In this document: positions 1-7,404 of the stretch, one piece after another
Layout: each line of letters begins with the position of its first letter
How positions within the stretch are numbered: the first letter of the stretch is position 1
Source of the DNA: a virus
Virus record (IMG/VR): IMGVR_UViG_3300027741_003780
Coordinates: 1-20,360 of that record
DNA: 20,360 nucleotides
Strand: one strand, 5' to 3'
Notes under the pieces: model-generated
What the model was told of the DNA's origin: nothing
Seen by the model: only the letters and a program-made list of their open reading frames with translations
Databases searched by the model: none
Program-made: the position numbers and the translations under genes

Positions 1-1
1 A

Positions 2-502
2 AAGCCGCCAGCAGGATCACGTAGCGAGCGTGAAGCAAAATTAAAAGACAAAGCAGGCATGGTTATTTCTGTATTTGCGTTGTTATTAGCAGTTAACGCA
101 TGGTATGGTGGTAAGTTAAGTTCAACGGTGTTAAACAACACACTTGGTGCTAATAACACATGGGCACAATATCAAGCCAAAGCGGGACGCGGCGTTAGTT
201 ACGAAATTGCGGCCAAGACCACAGCTGATCCAAAAATTAAAGCACAGTTCATGGCTGAAAAAGAGCGTATGGATGCTGATAAAAAAGAAATTGCTGTTAA
301 AGCAAGAGAAATGGAAGCCGTCCGTGAAGAAGCTAAGAAGTCCAGTCCATGGATTGGCTATGCCTCAACAGCTTACCAGTTAGCCATTGTTGTACTATCA
401 GCAAGTATTCTTGCAGTTAGCATGGCTATGTTTTGGGGAAGTTTTGCAGTAGCAGGTATTGGGGTGATACTGAGCCTCAACGGATTATTTTTATGGTTTT
501 AA
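2..502 (+). CDS. DUF4337-like membrane protein, 5' end cut by the window
   Basis: The frame is open from the first base of the window, so the true start lies upstream. The first ATG inside the window, at 59, is probably internal, because the preceding residues (SEREAKLKDKAG) read as normal protein. A hydrophobic segment follows immediately (VISVFALLLAVNAWYGG), then a region containing NNTWAQYQAK, a charged, probably coiled-coil stretch rich in K, E and A, and two closely spaced hydrophobic segments at the C terminus. This order (membrane helix, W-x-x-Y-Q-A-K block, helical linker, two membrane helices) matches my recollection of DUF4337, a family of unknown function found in bacteria and phages. 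It lies 17 bases before the holin gene, so it may be expressed with it. The function is unknown and a role at the host membrane is inference. Confidence 0.6.
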   Translation, partial: KPPAGSRSEREAKLKDKAGMVISVFALLLAVNAWYGGKLSSTVLNNTLGANNTWAQYQAKAGRGVSYEIAAKTTADPKIKAQFMAEKERMDADKKEIAVKAREMEAVREEAKKSSPWIGYASTAYQLAIVVLSASILAVSMAMFWGSFAVAGIGVILSLNGLFLWF

Positions 503-519
503 AATTAAAGGAGTAAACC

Positions 520-1017
520 ATGTCTGATGAAAAAACAATGAGTGCCAGTGAACAAAAAAAAGAAGATTGGATGAATAGCAAATGGAGACCAGCCATGGGC
601 TGGATGTATATGCTGGTCTGTACCATGGATTTTGTAGGGTTTCCTGTGCTATGGAGTTTGCTACAATCAATGAGCCACGGAGCTGTGAATGTTCAATGGC
701 AACCGTTAACACTACAAGGTGCAGGGCTATTTCATATTGCCATGGGTGCAGTATTGGGGCTGGCAGCTTACGGTCGTACTCAGGAGAAATTGAATGGAGC
801 AAACAACGGAGGTCTCTCCCTGCCATCAAATGCCGGAACATCATATACCCCTCCCGCGCCAATTGCAGGATCGGGATTTGGAAACTCCCCTGCAACACCA
901 GCAACAAGTGGCTTTAGTGGTAGTTCAGGATTTGGAGCGCCAGAGACTGCAAACACAGTATCAACAGGATTTGGCGGGAAAAAAGTAGTCCCAGAATTCT
1001 CACAGCCAGCAATATAA
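520..1017 (+). CDS. Holin of the 3TM / gene-transfer-release type
   Basis: Predicted holin, which forms inner-membrane lesions that allow lysis. Residues 17-48 contain W-x-x-S-K-W-R-P-A-M-G-W followed by a membrane helix and the polar pair M-D-F, then F-P-V-L-W-S-L-L-Q. Residues 58-85 contain the block QWQPLTLQGAGLFHIAMGA, a second helix and A-A-Y-G-R, then T-Q-E-K. These blocks are typical of the 3TM holins of T4-like cyanophages and related phages (PF11351 as I recall it). The C-terminal 70 residues are rich in Gly, Ser, Thr and Pro and contain three FG repeats (GSGFGN, SSGFGA, STGFGG), probably a disordered cytoplasmic tail. The start is supported by a perfect AAAGGAG at 507-513. The family match is strong. 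No endolysin gene is visible in this window. Confidence 0.8.
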   Translation: MSDEKTMSASEQKKEDWMNSKWRPAMGWMYMLVCTMDFVGFPVLWSLLQSMSHGAVNVQWQPLTLQGAGLFHIAMGAVLGLAAYGRTQEKLNGANNGGLSLPSNAGTSYTPPAPIAGSGFGNSPATPATSGFSGSSGFGAPETANTVSTGFGGKKVVPEFSQPAI

Positions 1018-1027
1018 AGGAAACAAT

Positions 1028-1171
1028 ATGTTAGAAACATTATTTTGGATAGCAGTAGGTGCATTTGTGGGCTGGAATTTTCCACAACCACAATATGCCA
1101 AAGACATACAAGCCAAGTATCTTCAAAAATACATTGATAGATTAAAAGCTATATTGTTTTTTTGGAAATAA
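1028..1171 (+). CDS. Small membrane protein, 47 residues
   Basis: A short frame of 47 codons starts 10 bases after the holin stop and is preceded by AAAGGAAACAAT, a good ribosome-binding site. The product has one N-terminal hydrophobic segment (LETLFWIAVGAFVGWNF), then P-Q-P-Q-Y-A-K and an amphipathic basic helix ending in L-F-F-W-K. It may be a single-pass membrane peptide with a positively charged cytoplasmic tail. Its place between the holin and an exported protein suggests a role at the cell envelope, perhaps in lysis, but no family is recognised. Confidence that it is a real gene rests on spacing, the ribosome-binding site and sensible composition. Confidence 0.6.
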   Translation: MLETLFWIAVGAFVGWNFPQPQYAKDIQAKYLQKYIDRLKAILFFWK

Positions 1172-1198
1172 AATTTTATTAACTAAAAGGAAATTAAG

Positions 1199-1429
1199 AT
1201 GAAAACATTAAAACAATTATTTTGGGGAGCCTGTGTAATAGCAGGTCTTTCATTCCTATCTTGGAATAACGCAGTTTATGCAGGTGGCGTAGAAAAAAAG
1301 GTGTGCTCAGATAAAAAAGATTCCAAAGGTGTCTTGGTAAAAGGCAAAGATGGCAAACCTGTGCAAACCTGCAAAACTATCAAAGTACATAAAAAATTAG
1401 AAGGGACTGAAGTTCCCACTAAAAAATAA
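1199..1429 (+). CDS. Small exported protein with signal peptide and two cysteines
   Basis: The 76-residue product starts M-K-T-L-K, then has a hydrophobic core (LFWGACVIAGLSFLSW) and a likely signal-peptidase site after N-A-V-Y-A, giving a mature protein that begins G-G-V-E-K-K. The mature part is about 47 residues, very basic, with two cysteines (K-V-C-S-D and V-Q-T-C-K) about 23 residues apart that could form a disulfide in the periplasm. The ribosome-binding site AAAAGGAAATTAAG precedes the ATG. It is the last gene before the hairpin at 1451-1473. No known family is recognised. A role in the envelope, in lysis or in superinfection exclusion is possible but unsupported. Another cysteine sits inside the signal peptide; there is no clear lipobox. 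Confidence 0.65.
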   Translation: MKTLKQLFWGACVIAGLSFLSWNNAVYAGGVEKKVCSDKKDSKGVLVKGKDGKPVQTCKTIKVHKKLEGTEVPTKK

Positions 1430-1434
1430 AAAAC

Positions 1435-1463
1435 TTGACAGTTTTTGAAAGGTATAGTATATT
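1435..1463 (+). promoter_or_regulatory. Sigma70-like promoter for the chaperone operon
   Basis: A perfect -35 hexamer TTGACA (1435-1440) is followed after exactly 17 bases by TATATT (1458-1463), a 5/6 match to the -10 consensus. Transcription would start near 1469-1471, about 27 bases before the dnaJ-like ATG. The -10 box lies inside the left arm and loop of the hairpin at 1451-1473. This is the best promoter by consensus in the window. T4-like phages use host sigma70 for early genes, so it suggests early expression of the dnaJ-def-clpA group. Confidence 0.65.
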
Positions 1464-1480
1464 TTACTATACCTTTTTCT
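1451..1480 (+). terminator. Terminator-like hairpin overlapping the promoter
   Basis: GGTATAGTA (1451-1459) and TACTATACC (1465-1473) form a perfect 9-bp stem with a 5-base loop, followed by TTTTTCT (1474-1480). This is the shape of a rho-independent terminator, but the stem is AT-rich, so it may be weak or leaky. It lies 21 bases after the stop of the exported-protein gene and would end transcripts arriving from the holin side. Transcripts from the overlapping promoter would start within the right arm and so would not contain the full hairpin. Confidence 0.6.
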
Positions 1481-1496
1481 ATTATAGGATAACAAC

Positions 1497-2348
1497 ATGT
1501 CAGATCATTATTCAACATTGGGCGTAGATCGAAACGCCTCCCAAGAAGATATAAAACGAGCCTACAGAAAAATGGCAGCGCAACATCATCCAGATCGTGG
1601 TGGCAATACTGCCAAATTTCAAGATGTTCAGGCAGCTTACGAAACACTGAGCGACCCTGGTAAAAAATCACAATATGATAATCCTCAACCACAGGGGTTT
1701 GGGTTTCCTGGAGGCGGATTTCACTTCCATACTGGGGGTGGTTTTCCACAAGGATTTGAAGATATTTTTTCACAGTTTGGTCAGGGAAATGCATTTGGTG
1801 ACATGTTTGGCCATAGAAATCAACCTCGAAGAAACAGAACTATCAATATTCAAACTTCCATTACACTAGAAGAAGCATTTCATGGCAAAGACATGATTGC
1901 AAATTTACAACTGCCCAGTGGCCAAAACCGAACTTTAGAAGTTAAAATACCCGCAGGTATTAATGATGGCATGACCATTCGATTGAATCAAATGGGAGAT
2001 GACAGTATTGCCAATGCACCCAAAGGTGATATCCATTTAACTGTACAAGTACAACCTCATCCAGTTTTTCAAAGGCAAGGAGACGATTTAATTAAATCTG
2101 TGGATATTAATTGCATAGATGCAATATTGGGAAAAACAATACAAGTTACTACTATTGATAATAAAATTTTGGACATTACCATTCCGGCAGGCACACAACA
2201 CGGTCAAATAATGGCTGCTGCTGATTACGGAATGCCCAAGGTCAATGATAATAGGTTTAAAGGTAGATTACTGATAAGCATAAATGTTGTTGTGCCAAAA
2301 AATATCACAGAGAATCAAAAAAATATTTTAAAACAACTGCAATTTTAA
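1497..2348 (+). CDS. DnaJ/CbpA-type J-domain co-chaperone
   Basis: A complete 283-residue class B J protein that would stimulate host DnaK (Hsp70). The J domain (about residues 1-65) starts D-H-Y-S-T-L-G-V and carries the essential H31-P32-D33 motif. A Gly/Phe-rich linker (about 68-110) follows, then two C-terminal substrate-binding subdomains (about 115-283), with R-T-L-E-V-K-I-P-A-G-I-N-D-G-M-T-I-R-L in the first and ITIPAGTQHGQIM in the second. The four CxxCxGxG zinc repeats of true DnaJ are absent, so it resembles CbpA (about 306 residues) more than DnaJ. It is the first gene after the promoter at 1435 and is followed 2 bases later by def. The ribosome-binding site is weak (AGGA at 1486-1489). 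Domain assignment is firm. The role is inferred to be folding of phage proteins or redirecting host DnaK. Confidence 0.92.
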   Translation: MSDHYSTLGVDRNASQEDIKRAYRKMAAQHHPDRGGNTAKFQDVQAAYETLSDPGKKSQYDNPQPQGFGFPGGGFHFHTGGGFPQGFEDIFSQFGQGNAFGDMFGHRNQPRRNRTINIQTSITLEEAFHGKDMIANLQLPSGQNRTLEVKIPAGINDGMTIRLNQMGDDSIANAPKGDIHLTVQVQPHPVFQRQGDDLIKSVDINCIDAILGKTIQVTTIDNKILDITIPAGTQHGQIMAAADYGMPKVNDNRFKGRLLISINVVVPKNITENQKNILKQLQF

Positions 2349-2350
2349 TC

Positions 2351-2863
2351 ATGCTTGATATAATCAAATTTCCTGATAAAATATTAAGAGAAAAAATGCC
2401 CGAGTTTGATTTTTCCAATCCCATAATGCACCCAGAGGAATTGGAAAAATCGTTAATTGAAACCATGATGTCCAATAGGGGAATTGGGCTTAGTGCCAAT
2501 CAAGTTGGCATACGCACGAGGGTTTTTGTCATGGGGTATAGTGGAGATCCAGAAACAGCACAGGCCTTTTTCAATCCCATGGTTGTGTCTGTGGTGGACA
2601 CTGTTGATGACCTAGAGGAAGGATGTTTAAGTTTCCCAGGTATCTATGCTAACATAAAACGTCCTAGAAAAATTTTGGCTAGATGGCAAGACAAACTGGG
2701 AGGTTGGCAGCAATCAGAATTTGATGGCTACAACTGCAAATGCTATCTACATGAACTAGATCATTTGGAGGGTATAGTATTTCAAGATAGAATTAGTCCA
2801 CTAAAGTGGGCAATGGCAGTAAAAAAAACAAAAAAGGTTAAAAAACATGGTCGAACCAAGTAA
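2351..2863 (+). CDS. def: Peptide deformylase
   Basis: A 170-residue peptide deformylase, which removes the formyl group from N-terminal formyl-methionine of new proteins. All three family motifs are intact: motif 1 GIGLSANQVG (Gly44 to Gln51 core), motif 2 EEGCLSFPG with metal ligand Cys92, and motif 3 C-Y-L-HELDH with metal ligands His134 and His138 and catalytic Glu135. The C terminus is a short lysine-rich tail. The length is typical. The ATG lies 2 bases after the dnaJ-like stop, and the 3' end overlaps clpA by 17 bases, so the three genes are probably cotranslated. Marine cyanophages also carry deformylases. There they are thought to favour host or photosystem protein turnover, but no photosynthesis gene is seen here. 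Confidence 0.95.
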   Translation: MLDIIKFPDKILREKMPEFDFSNPIMHPEELEKSLIETMMSNRGIGLSANQVGIRTRVFVMGYSGDPETAQAFFNPMVVSVVDTVDDLEEGCLSFPGIYANIKRPRKILARWQDKLGGWQQSEFDGYNCKCYLHELDHLEGIVFQDRISPLKWAMAVKKTKKVKKHGRTK

Positions 2864-5117
2864 AGATTTAGAAAATATCTTTCATTATGCTGTAAAATTA
2901 GCTGCAGATAATCATCACGAATACATCACATTGGAGCACTTTTTATGCGGACTGCTCAACAATGAAAATTTTACAGAAATCCTAAAATCGTTTGGCACAG
3001 ATGTTGAATCATTCAAAAACAATGTTGAGAACTATATTGAAAAAGAATTGAGTAACATAGTTGATGTCACGCTGGATAAACCCAAAAAAACAGGCACTTT
3101 GGAAAAAATGTTGTACATGTCGTCTTCCAATGTGGTAAAAAGCGGGAGGTTTATCATTGAACCAGTGGATTGTTTTATGGTAATGTTTTCTGAGAAAAAA
3201 AGTCATGCAAATTACTTTATCAACAAGGCCAACATCGACAAAGACAAATTCATAGATTTTATCAATGAAGAAACTAACATTGAAAATAGCGATGATGGCT
3301 CAAATAAATCTAGTAGTCAATCAGAAAAAGCCATTCAACAGTATTGTGTTAATCTAAGTGATCTAGCCAAATCAAAAAAAATTGATCCTGTAATTGGTCG
3401 AGAAAAAGAATTGGAAGAACTGTCGTTGATTTTGGCTAGACGGACCAAATCAAATGCTATCTTGATTGGTGACCCTGGAGTTGGTAAAACTGCAATTGCT
3501 GAGGGGTTGGCCAAAAACATTCATGATGATTTGGTACCCAACTTTATCAAAGGACACACCGTGCTCAGTTTGGATATTAGTGCCATGTTGGCTGGTAGCA
3601 GATATCGTGGAGACTTTGAAGAAAGATTGAAAGCAGTATTGAAGGGCATGGAAAAAAAGAGCAAATGCATTTTGTTCATTGACGAAGCACACATGATGAA
3701 CGGAGCAGGTGCAGGCTCAGGCAGCAGTAGCAATGACATGAGCAACATGTTGAAATCTGCATTGAGCAAGGGCAAAATAAAAGTAATTGCATCCACTACA
3801 TGGGAAGAATATAGAAAACATTTTGAAAAAGATCGAGCCCTCATGCGCAGATTTCAAAAAGTAGTAGTGGATGAACCCAATGAATCAACTGCTATCAAAA
3901 TTCTAAAGGGATTAAAAAAATATTACGAAAATCATCATGGTGTCAAAATTACCAATCAAGCCATTGAAGACGCAGTCACTTACAGTGTCAAATATATCAG
4001 TGACAAGAAATTGCCCGATAAAGCCATTGATTTGATTGATTGCGCCTGTGCTAGATTCAAAATTAAAAATGAGGAAAATGGCATTGTGGATCATGATGAA
4101 ATACTTTATGAAATCAGTAAAATCACAAGCATTTCCCTTGAACAAATCAGCAACAAAGAAAGTGCCAATTTGTCTACCCTTGATAAAAAAATGAAGGCAG
4201 CAGTTTACGGTCAAGAAAAAGCCATTGAAAGCCTGCTGGACAAGGTATTTATTGCACAAGCTGGTTTAAAAAATCTCAACAAGCCTGTAGGCAGTTTCTT
4301 ATTTGTGGGTCCAACCGGAGTTGGAAAAACAGAAGCTGCAAAACAGTTGGCACAACATATGGGAGTAAAATTGGTAAGATTTGACATGAGTGAGTATCAA
4401 GAACAACACAGTGTTGCAAAATTCATAGGCAGCCCTCCTGGATATGTGGGATTTGAAGACAACGCTGGTCAGCTGATCACACAATTGCAGGAAAATCCTA
4501 ATTGTGTGCTGTTGTTGGATGAAGTTGAAAAAGCTCATCCTGGCGTACTCACAGTATTGTTACAAATAATGGACAATGGATTTGTCACGGGCAGTAATGG
4601 AAAAAAAGCAGATGCTAGAAATGCCATTATTATCATGACCAGCAATTTGGGTGCCAGTGATGCTGAAAAAAATTCAGTGGGATTTGGCAGTTTGGAAAGG
4701 GACGGCGATCCCAAAGATGCCGTCAACAAGTTTTTTGCTCCAGAATTTAGAAATAGACTGGATGGTGTTGTGCGGTTTGGCAAACTGAATTCCACTAACA
4801 TGATCATGATTGTCAAGAAGTTTATATCCGAATTGAATTTCCTGATCAAAGACAAGGGTATACAAATCAAACTGACTGCCAATGCATTGGATTTTATAGT
4901 CAAAAAAGGATTTGATAGCAAGATGGGGGCAAGACCATTGCAACGTGTTATTGATGATTTGATCAAACGTCCCTTGAGTAAGGAAATACTTTTTGGTCAA
5001 TTGATTAACGGTGGGTTGGTTGAAATTGATTCAATAAAAGATGAACTCAAATTAAAATTTATCGACCCTTTGGCAATCAAAGACAAAAAAAATGAAATTG
5101 CAACTGAAAACATTTAA
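2847..5117 (+). CDS. clpA: ClpA-type AAA+ unfoldase
   Basis: A 756-residue HSP100 unfoldase, almost the length of E. coli ClpA. The N domain (about 1-145) contains H-H-E-Y-I-T-L-E-H-F-L-C-G-L-L. AAA module 1 has Walker A GDPGVGKT (208-215) and Walker B C-I-L-F-I-D279-E280-A-H. AAA module 2 has Walker A GPTGVGKT (488-495) and Walker B V-L-L-L-D558-E559. FAPEFRNRLD and GARPLQRVI mark the arginine-finger and sensor-2 regions. There is no long coiled-coil middle domain, which argues against ClpB. N-S-V611-G612-F613-G614 lies where ClpA and ClpX carry the IGL/IGF ClpP-docking loop, so it may feed substrates to host ClpP. It overlaps def by 17 bases and the next gene by 26 bases. No phage clpP is seen in this window. 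Confidence 0.93.
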   Translation: MVEPSKDLENIFHYAVKLAADNHHEYITLEHFLCGLLNNENFTEILKSFGTDVESFKNNVENYIEKELSNIVDVTLDKPKKTGTLEKMLYMSSSNVVKSGRFIIEPVDCFMVMFSEKKSHANYFINKANIDKDKFIDFINEETNIENSDDGSNKSSSQSEKAIQQYCVNLSDLAKSKKIDPVIGREKELEELSLILARRTKSNAILIGDPGVGKTAIAEGLAKNIHDDLVPNFIKGHTVLSLDISAMLAGSRYRGDFEERLKAVLKGMEKKSKCILFIDEAHMMNGAGAGSGSSSNDMSNMLKSALSKGKIKVIASTTWEEYRKHFEKDRALMRRFQKVVVDEPNESTAIKILKGLKKYYENHHGVKITNQAIEDAVTYSVKYISDKKLPDKAIDLIDCACARFKIKNEENGIVDHDEILYEISKITSISLEQISNKESANLSTLDKKMKAAVYGQEKAIESLLDKVFIAQAGLKNLNKPVGSFLFVGPTGVGKTEAAKQLAQHMGVKLVRFDMSEYQEQHSVAKFIGSPPGYVGFEDNAGQLITQLQENPNCVLLLDEVEKAHPGVLTVLLQIMDNGFVTGSNGKKADARNAIIIMTSNLGASDAEKNSVGFGSLERDGDPKDAVNKFFAPEFRNRLDGVVRFGKLNSTNMIMIVKKFISELNFLIKDKGIQIKLTANALDFIVKKGFDSKMGARPLQRVIDDLIKRPLSKEILFGQLINGGLVEIDSIKDELKLKFIDPLAIKDKKNEIATENI

Positions 5118-5757
5118 AACTAATCGATTGTTTTGGAACAAGTGGCTGTACAAGCTGGTATTGAACTATACTGGACCAATACGTCAAATTGATGTTTCGT
5201 ATCGAAAAAAGCATTACTTATTGGTCGAGTTTGATAGCAATTTGTTAACTATAGCAGATTTAGATGTCAAAATTAGACGCGAGCACACCTTTGTCAGTAT
5301 TTTCTTCAATGATTTTGAAATTTTTGATAAAATAGAAAATCTTATGTCTGAGTGGATTAAGGAACTTCATGCTCCTTCATCCAGAGAAGAAATAAACTTT
5401 TTGACTGACAATGGCTCTAAAAAAATACTATGCAATGCACTGCCCCACAAAAAGTATCAATACAAGGTCGCAATCAAAAGCACCATGGACCCTAATTTGA
5501 GACACAGCTTCGGAACATGGGCTCAAAAATATGATGGCAAAATTAAATTTGCGGACCACACCCTTGATTGGATAGCCAAAGGCTCCCATGGCTATGGCTG
5601 GAATCCCATGGTATTGATTTCAGACTCAGCAATTTTGTCAATGGTACTGTTGTTCCTAGGCGGCAGTGTTGGAAAAGTGTATGAGTACGTTCCCAGAAAT
5701 AGCATAAATAATTGCAATGATCAGGAACATTCATGCCAGCACTCAGTCAAAATCTAA
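5092..5757 (+). CDS. Unknown phage protein, 221 residues
   Basis: I cannot assign a family with confidence. The frame overlaps the end of clpA by 26 bases and the next gene by 25 bases, which supports it as a real, coupled gene. The N terminus is basic and aromatic (TNRLFWNKWLYKLVLNYTGP). The middle has Y-K-V-A-I-K-S-T-M-D-P-N-L-R-H-S-F-G-T-W-A-Q-K-Y, and the C-terminal third contains D-S-A-I-L-S-M-V-L-L-F-L-G-G and K-V-Y-E-Y-V. The leucine-rich stretch is short and more like a buried helix than a membrane anchor. There is no clear ribosome-binding site, in line with translational coupling. It sits between the chaperone genes and virion genes, so it could belong to either group. Confidence 0.6.
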   Translation: MKLQLKTFKTNRLFWNKWLYKLVLNYTGPIRQIDVSYRKKHYLLVEFDSNLLTIADLDVKIRREHTFVSIFFNDFEIFDKIENLMSEWIKELHAPSSREEINFLTDNGSKKILCNALPHKKYQYKVAIKSTMDPNLRHSFGTWAQKYDGKIKFADHTLDWIAKGSHGYGWNPMVLISDSAILSMVLLFLGGSVGKVYEYVPRNSINNCNDQEHSCQHSVKI

Positions 5758-6185
5758 TATTTAAAGTTACGAACGGCAATACAACCACAAACACTGTACA
5801 GGTTGTCTATCCAGCAAATACCTCATCTGCGCTAACTCTTGTCAGTGAACCAGTCAAGGGCAACGGGTATTTTAGTAACAGCGACGGTTTGCATACTGTT
5901 TTTTGGAAAATTACACAGTTTGTGGGTAGTATTGAAGTTCAATCAACTCTTGAATCAAATCCAACTGATAGCGATTGGTTCACTGTAAAACTTAACAATA
6001 CAAATGTTAATTATACAGTTGATACCACTGGATTGATTCCTGCATCCAGCATCGACAAGATTCAATACTTTTCCCCAAACAGCATATCAAAATCCTATAA
6101 TTTTACTGGAAATTTTGTTTGGATTAGAGGAAAAATCAGTAATTGGACCCAAGGTACTGTCAATGCTATTAGTGTAAACAGGTAA
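5733..6185 (+). CDS. Probable virion (tail or baseplate) protein
   Basis: A 150-residue protein with virion-like composition: rich in Asn, Thr, Ser and Val, no cysteine and few charged residues, and alternating hydrophobic residues that suggest beta structure (N-L-I-F-K-V-T-N-G-N-T and V-F-W-K-I-T-Q-F-V-G-S-I-E-V-Q). It starts with M-P-A-L-S-Q and has AGGAA seven bases before the ATG. The 25-base overlap with the upstream gene and 10-base gap to the fibre-like gene place it in the same transcription unit. It may be a small decoration, collar or fibre-attachment protein. No named family is recognised, so the structural call rests on composition and neighbours. Confidence 0.55.
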   Translation: MPALSQNLIFKVTNGNTTTNTVQVVYPANTSSALTLVSEPVKGNGYFSNSDGLHTVFWKITQFVGSIEVQSTLESNPTDSDWFTVKLNNTNVNYTVDTTGLIPASSIDKIQYFSPNSISKSYNFTGNFVWIRGKISNWTQGTVNAISVNR

Positions 6186-6195
6186 ATATATCACT

Positions 6196-7404
6196 ATGGC
6201 AAAACAAAATATCAATGTGGGAACTGCAGAACTAGCCGGTGATGGTGAAAGTATTAGAAATGCGTTCACTAAAATAAATGCAAATTTCACTGAACTGTAT
6301 GCTGGAGCTGGAAATGGGTTGACTAATGGTGCGTATACTGTTACCCTAGGATCCGATGGTGTGTTGACATTGCCTGCATCTGTTGGCGACATCAAGCGTG
6401 ACGGCGTTGGGTTGTTTGCGTCGTTAGTTTTTACTACAAACAACATGTGGAACGTTGACCCAAGTAGAACTGACACATACACTGCTAACGGGAGTGTGCT
6501 CAAACCTTTTAAAACTATTGCGGCAGCATTGGCCTATATTGAAGCAAAGATTGCCGACACTAGTTTGACAATTAGCATATCGGGTGCTGTTGTTGATAAT
6601 CCACAGTTTATTTTCCTAAAGACTTCTATCACAGAAAATGTAACACTGACTCGTGGAAATATTTTTATTGTGGGCGATACACCAGATGCTGGACACGTAC
6701 CTATTTGGATCAACGGATACATTAATATTGTTCCGGCAGACTCCGGCGGCAACGCCATAAACGTCAATAGATTTGGTCTATTTCATGTTGCTGTCAACCC
6801 CAACAGTACAAATCATGCTATTCAAGTGACTGGCGCCAATCCATCAAAACTTTTCCTAGAAGATGTATACTGCTATCAAGGCAATGCTACCAAGAGTTGT
6901 GTTTATGCCAATAATACTGGCACTGGCAGCAGAGTGGAAATGTACAATTGTACCATGGCTAGAGCCAGTGGCTCTACATATCTAATAGACATTCAACGTG
7001 GATTTTGTAGCATAAACAATCTGGAAACCAACGGCATAGGACAAGTACTTAACATGGCAAATGATTCCACCGGCAACATGCTGAGATGTGGAATAGAAGC
7101 CAACACTGGTTCTGTTGTTACTCTAAGTGGCACAGTACAATGGGGCATGGGTGTATGTATTCTTACCAACACTGGCACTGGTGCTAATACTCACGGTGTT
7201 AGCATGAGTGGCATGGCATCCATGCAGTTTGGCGTGTGTACATTTAACATACCGGCCGCGCAGGCAACCAATCGTGCTATCAACGGTACTGATACTAATG
7301 TGGTATTATACTCTGGTCCAATATTCCAATATGGTTCAAATAATAAGATATCCTCAGCGATTACGTTATTACCGTTAACAACAACATTCACAACGGCGAC
7401 ATAG
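6196..7404 (+). CDS. Tail fibre-like beta-helix protein
   Basis: A 402-residue protein likely exposed on the virion and involved in host recognition. Residues 1-40 carry the module N-I-N-V-G-T-A-E...G-D-G-E-S-I-R-N-A-F-T-K-I-N-A-N-F-T-E-L-Y, common at the start of fibre and baseplate-associated proteins of T4-like and other phages. From about residue 75 it reads as a right-handed parallel beta-helix: the entry motif G-S-V-L-K-P-F-K-T-I-A-A-A-L is followed by repeated short strands rich in Asn, Gly, Thr and Val. I see no catalytic triad typical of a tailspike depolymerase, though this cannot be excluded by eye. It is short for a fibre, so it may be one subunit or a tip. It is the last gene before the 180-base gap. 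Confidence 0.7.
   Translation: MAKQNINVGTAELAGDGESIRNAFTKINANFTELYAGAGNGLTNGAYTVTLGSDGVLTLPASVGDIKRDGVGLFASLVFTTNNMWNVDPSRTDTYTANGSVLKPFKTIAAALAYIEAKIADTSLTISISGAVVDNPQFIFLKTSITENVTLTRGNIFIVGDTPDAGHVPIWINGYINIVPADSGGNAINVNRFGLFHVAVNPNSTNHAIQVTGANPSKLFLEDVYCYQGNATKSCVYANNTGTGSRVEMYNCTMARASGSTYLIDIQRGFCSINNLETNGIGQVLNMANDSTGNMLRCGIEANTGSVVTLSGTVQWGMGVCILTNTGTGANTHGVSMSGMASMQFGVCTFNIPAAQATNRAINGTDTNVVLYSGPIFQYGSNNKISSAITLLPLTTTFTTAT

Noticed and set aside
491-907. 138-codon open frame on the - strand over the holin
   Set aside because: Antisense to the holin, whose family motifs are clear; there is no independent support.
1167-1180. Perfect 14-base palindrome AATAAAATTTTATT
   Set aside because: Only A and T, no loop and partly inside a stop codon; likely chance in this AT-rich DNA.
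4535-4966. 143-codon open frame on the - strand within clpA
   Set aside because: It lies wholly inside the second AAA module of clpA and looks like a mirror of its codon pattern.
2847-5117. ClpB disaggregase instead of ClpA
   Set aside because: There is no long coiled-coil middle domain, the length matches ClpA, and a ClpP-docking-like V-G-F loop is present.
6182-6190. GTAAATATA before the fibre-like gene as a late promoter
   Set aside because: It does not fit NATAAATA, and it lies too close to the ATG for a normal leader.
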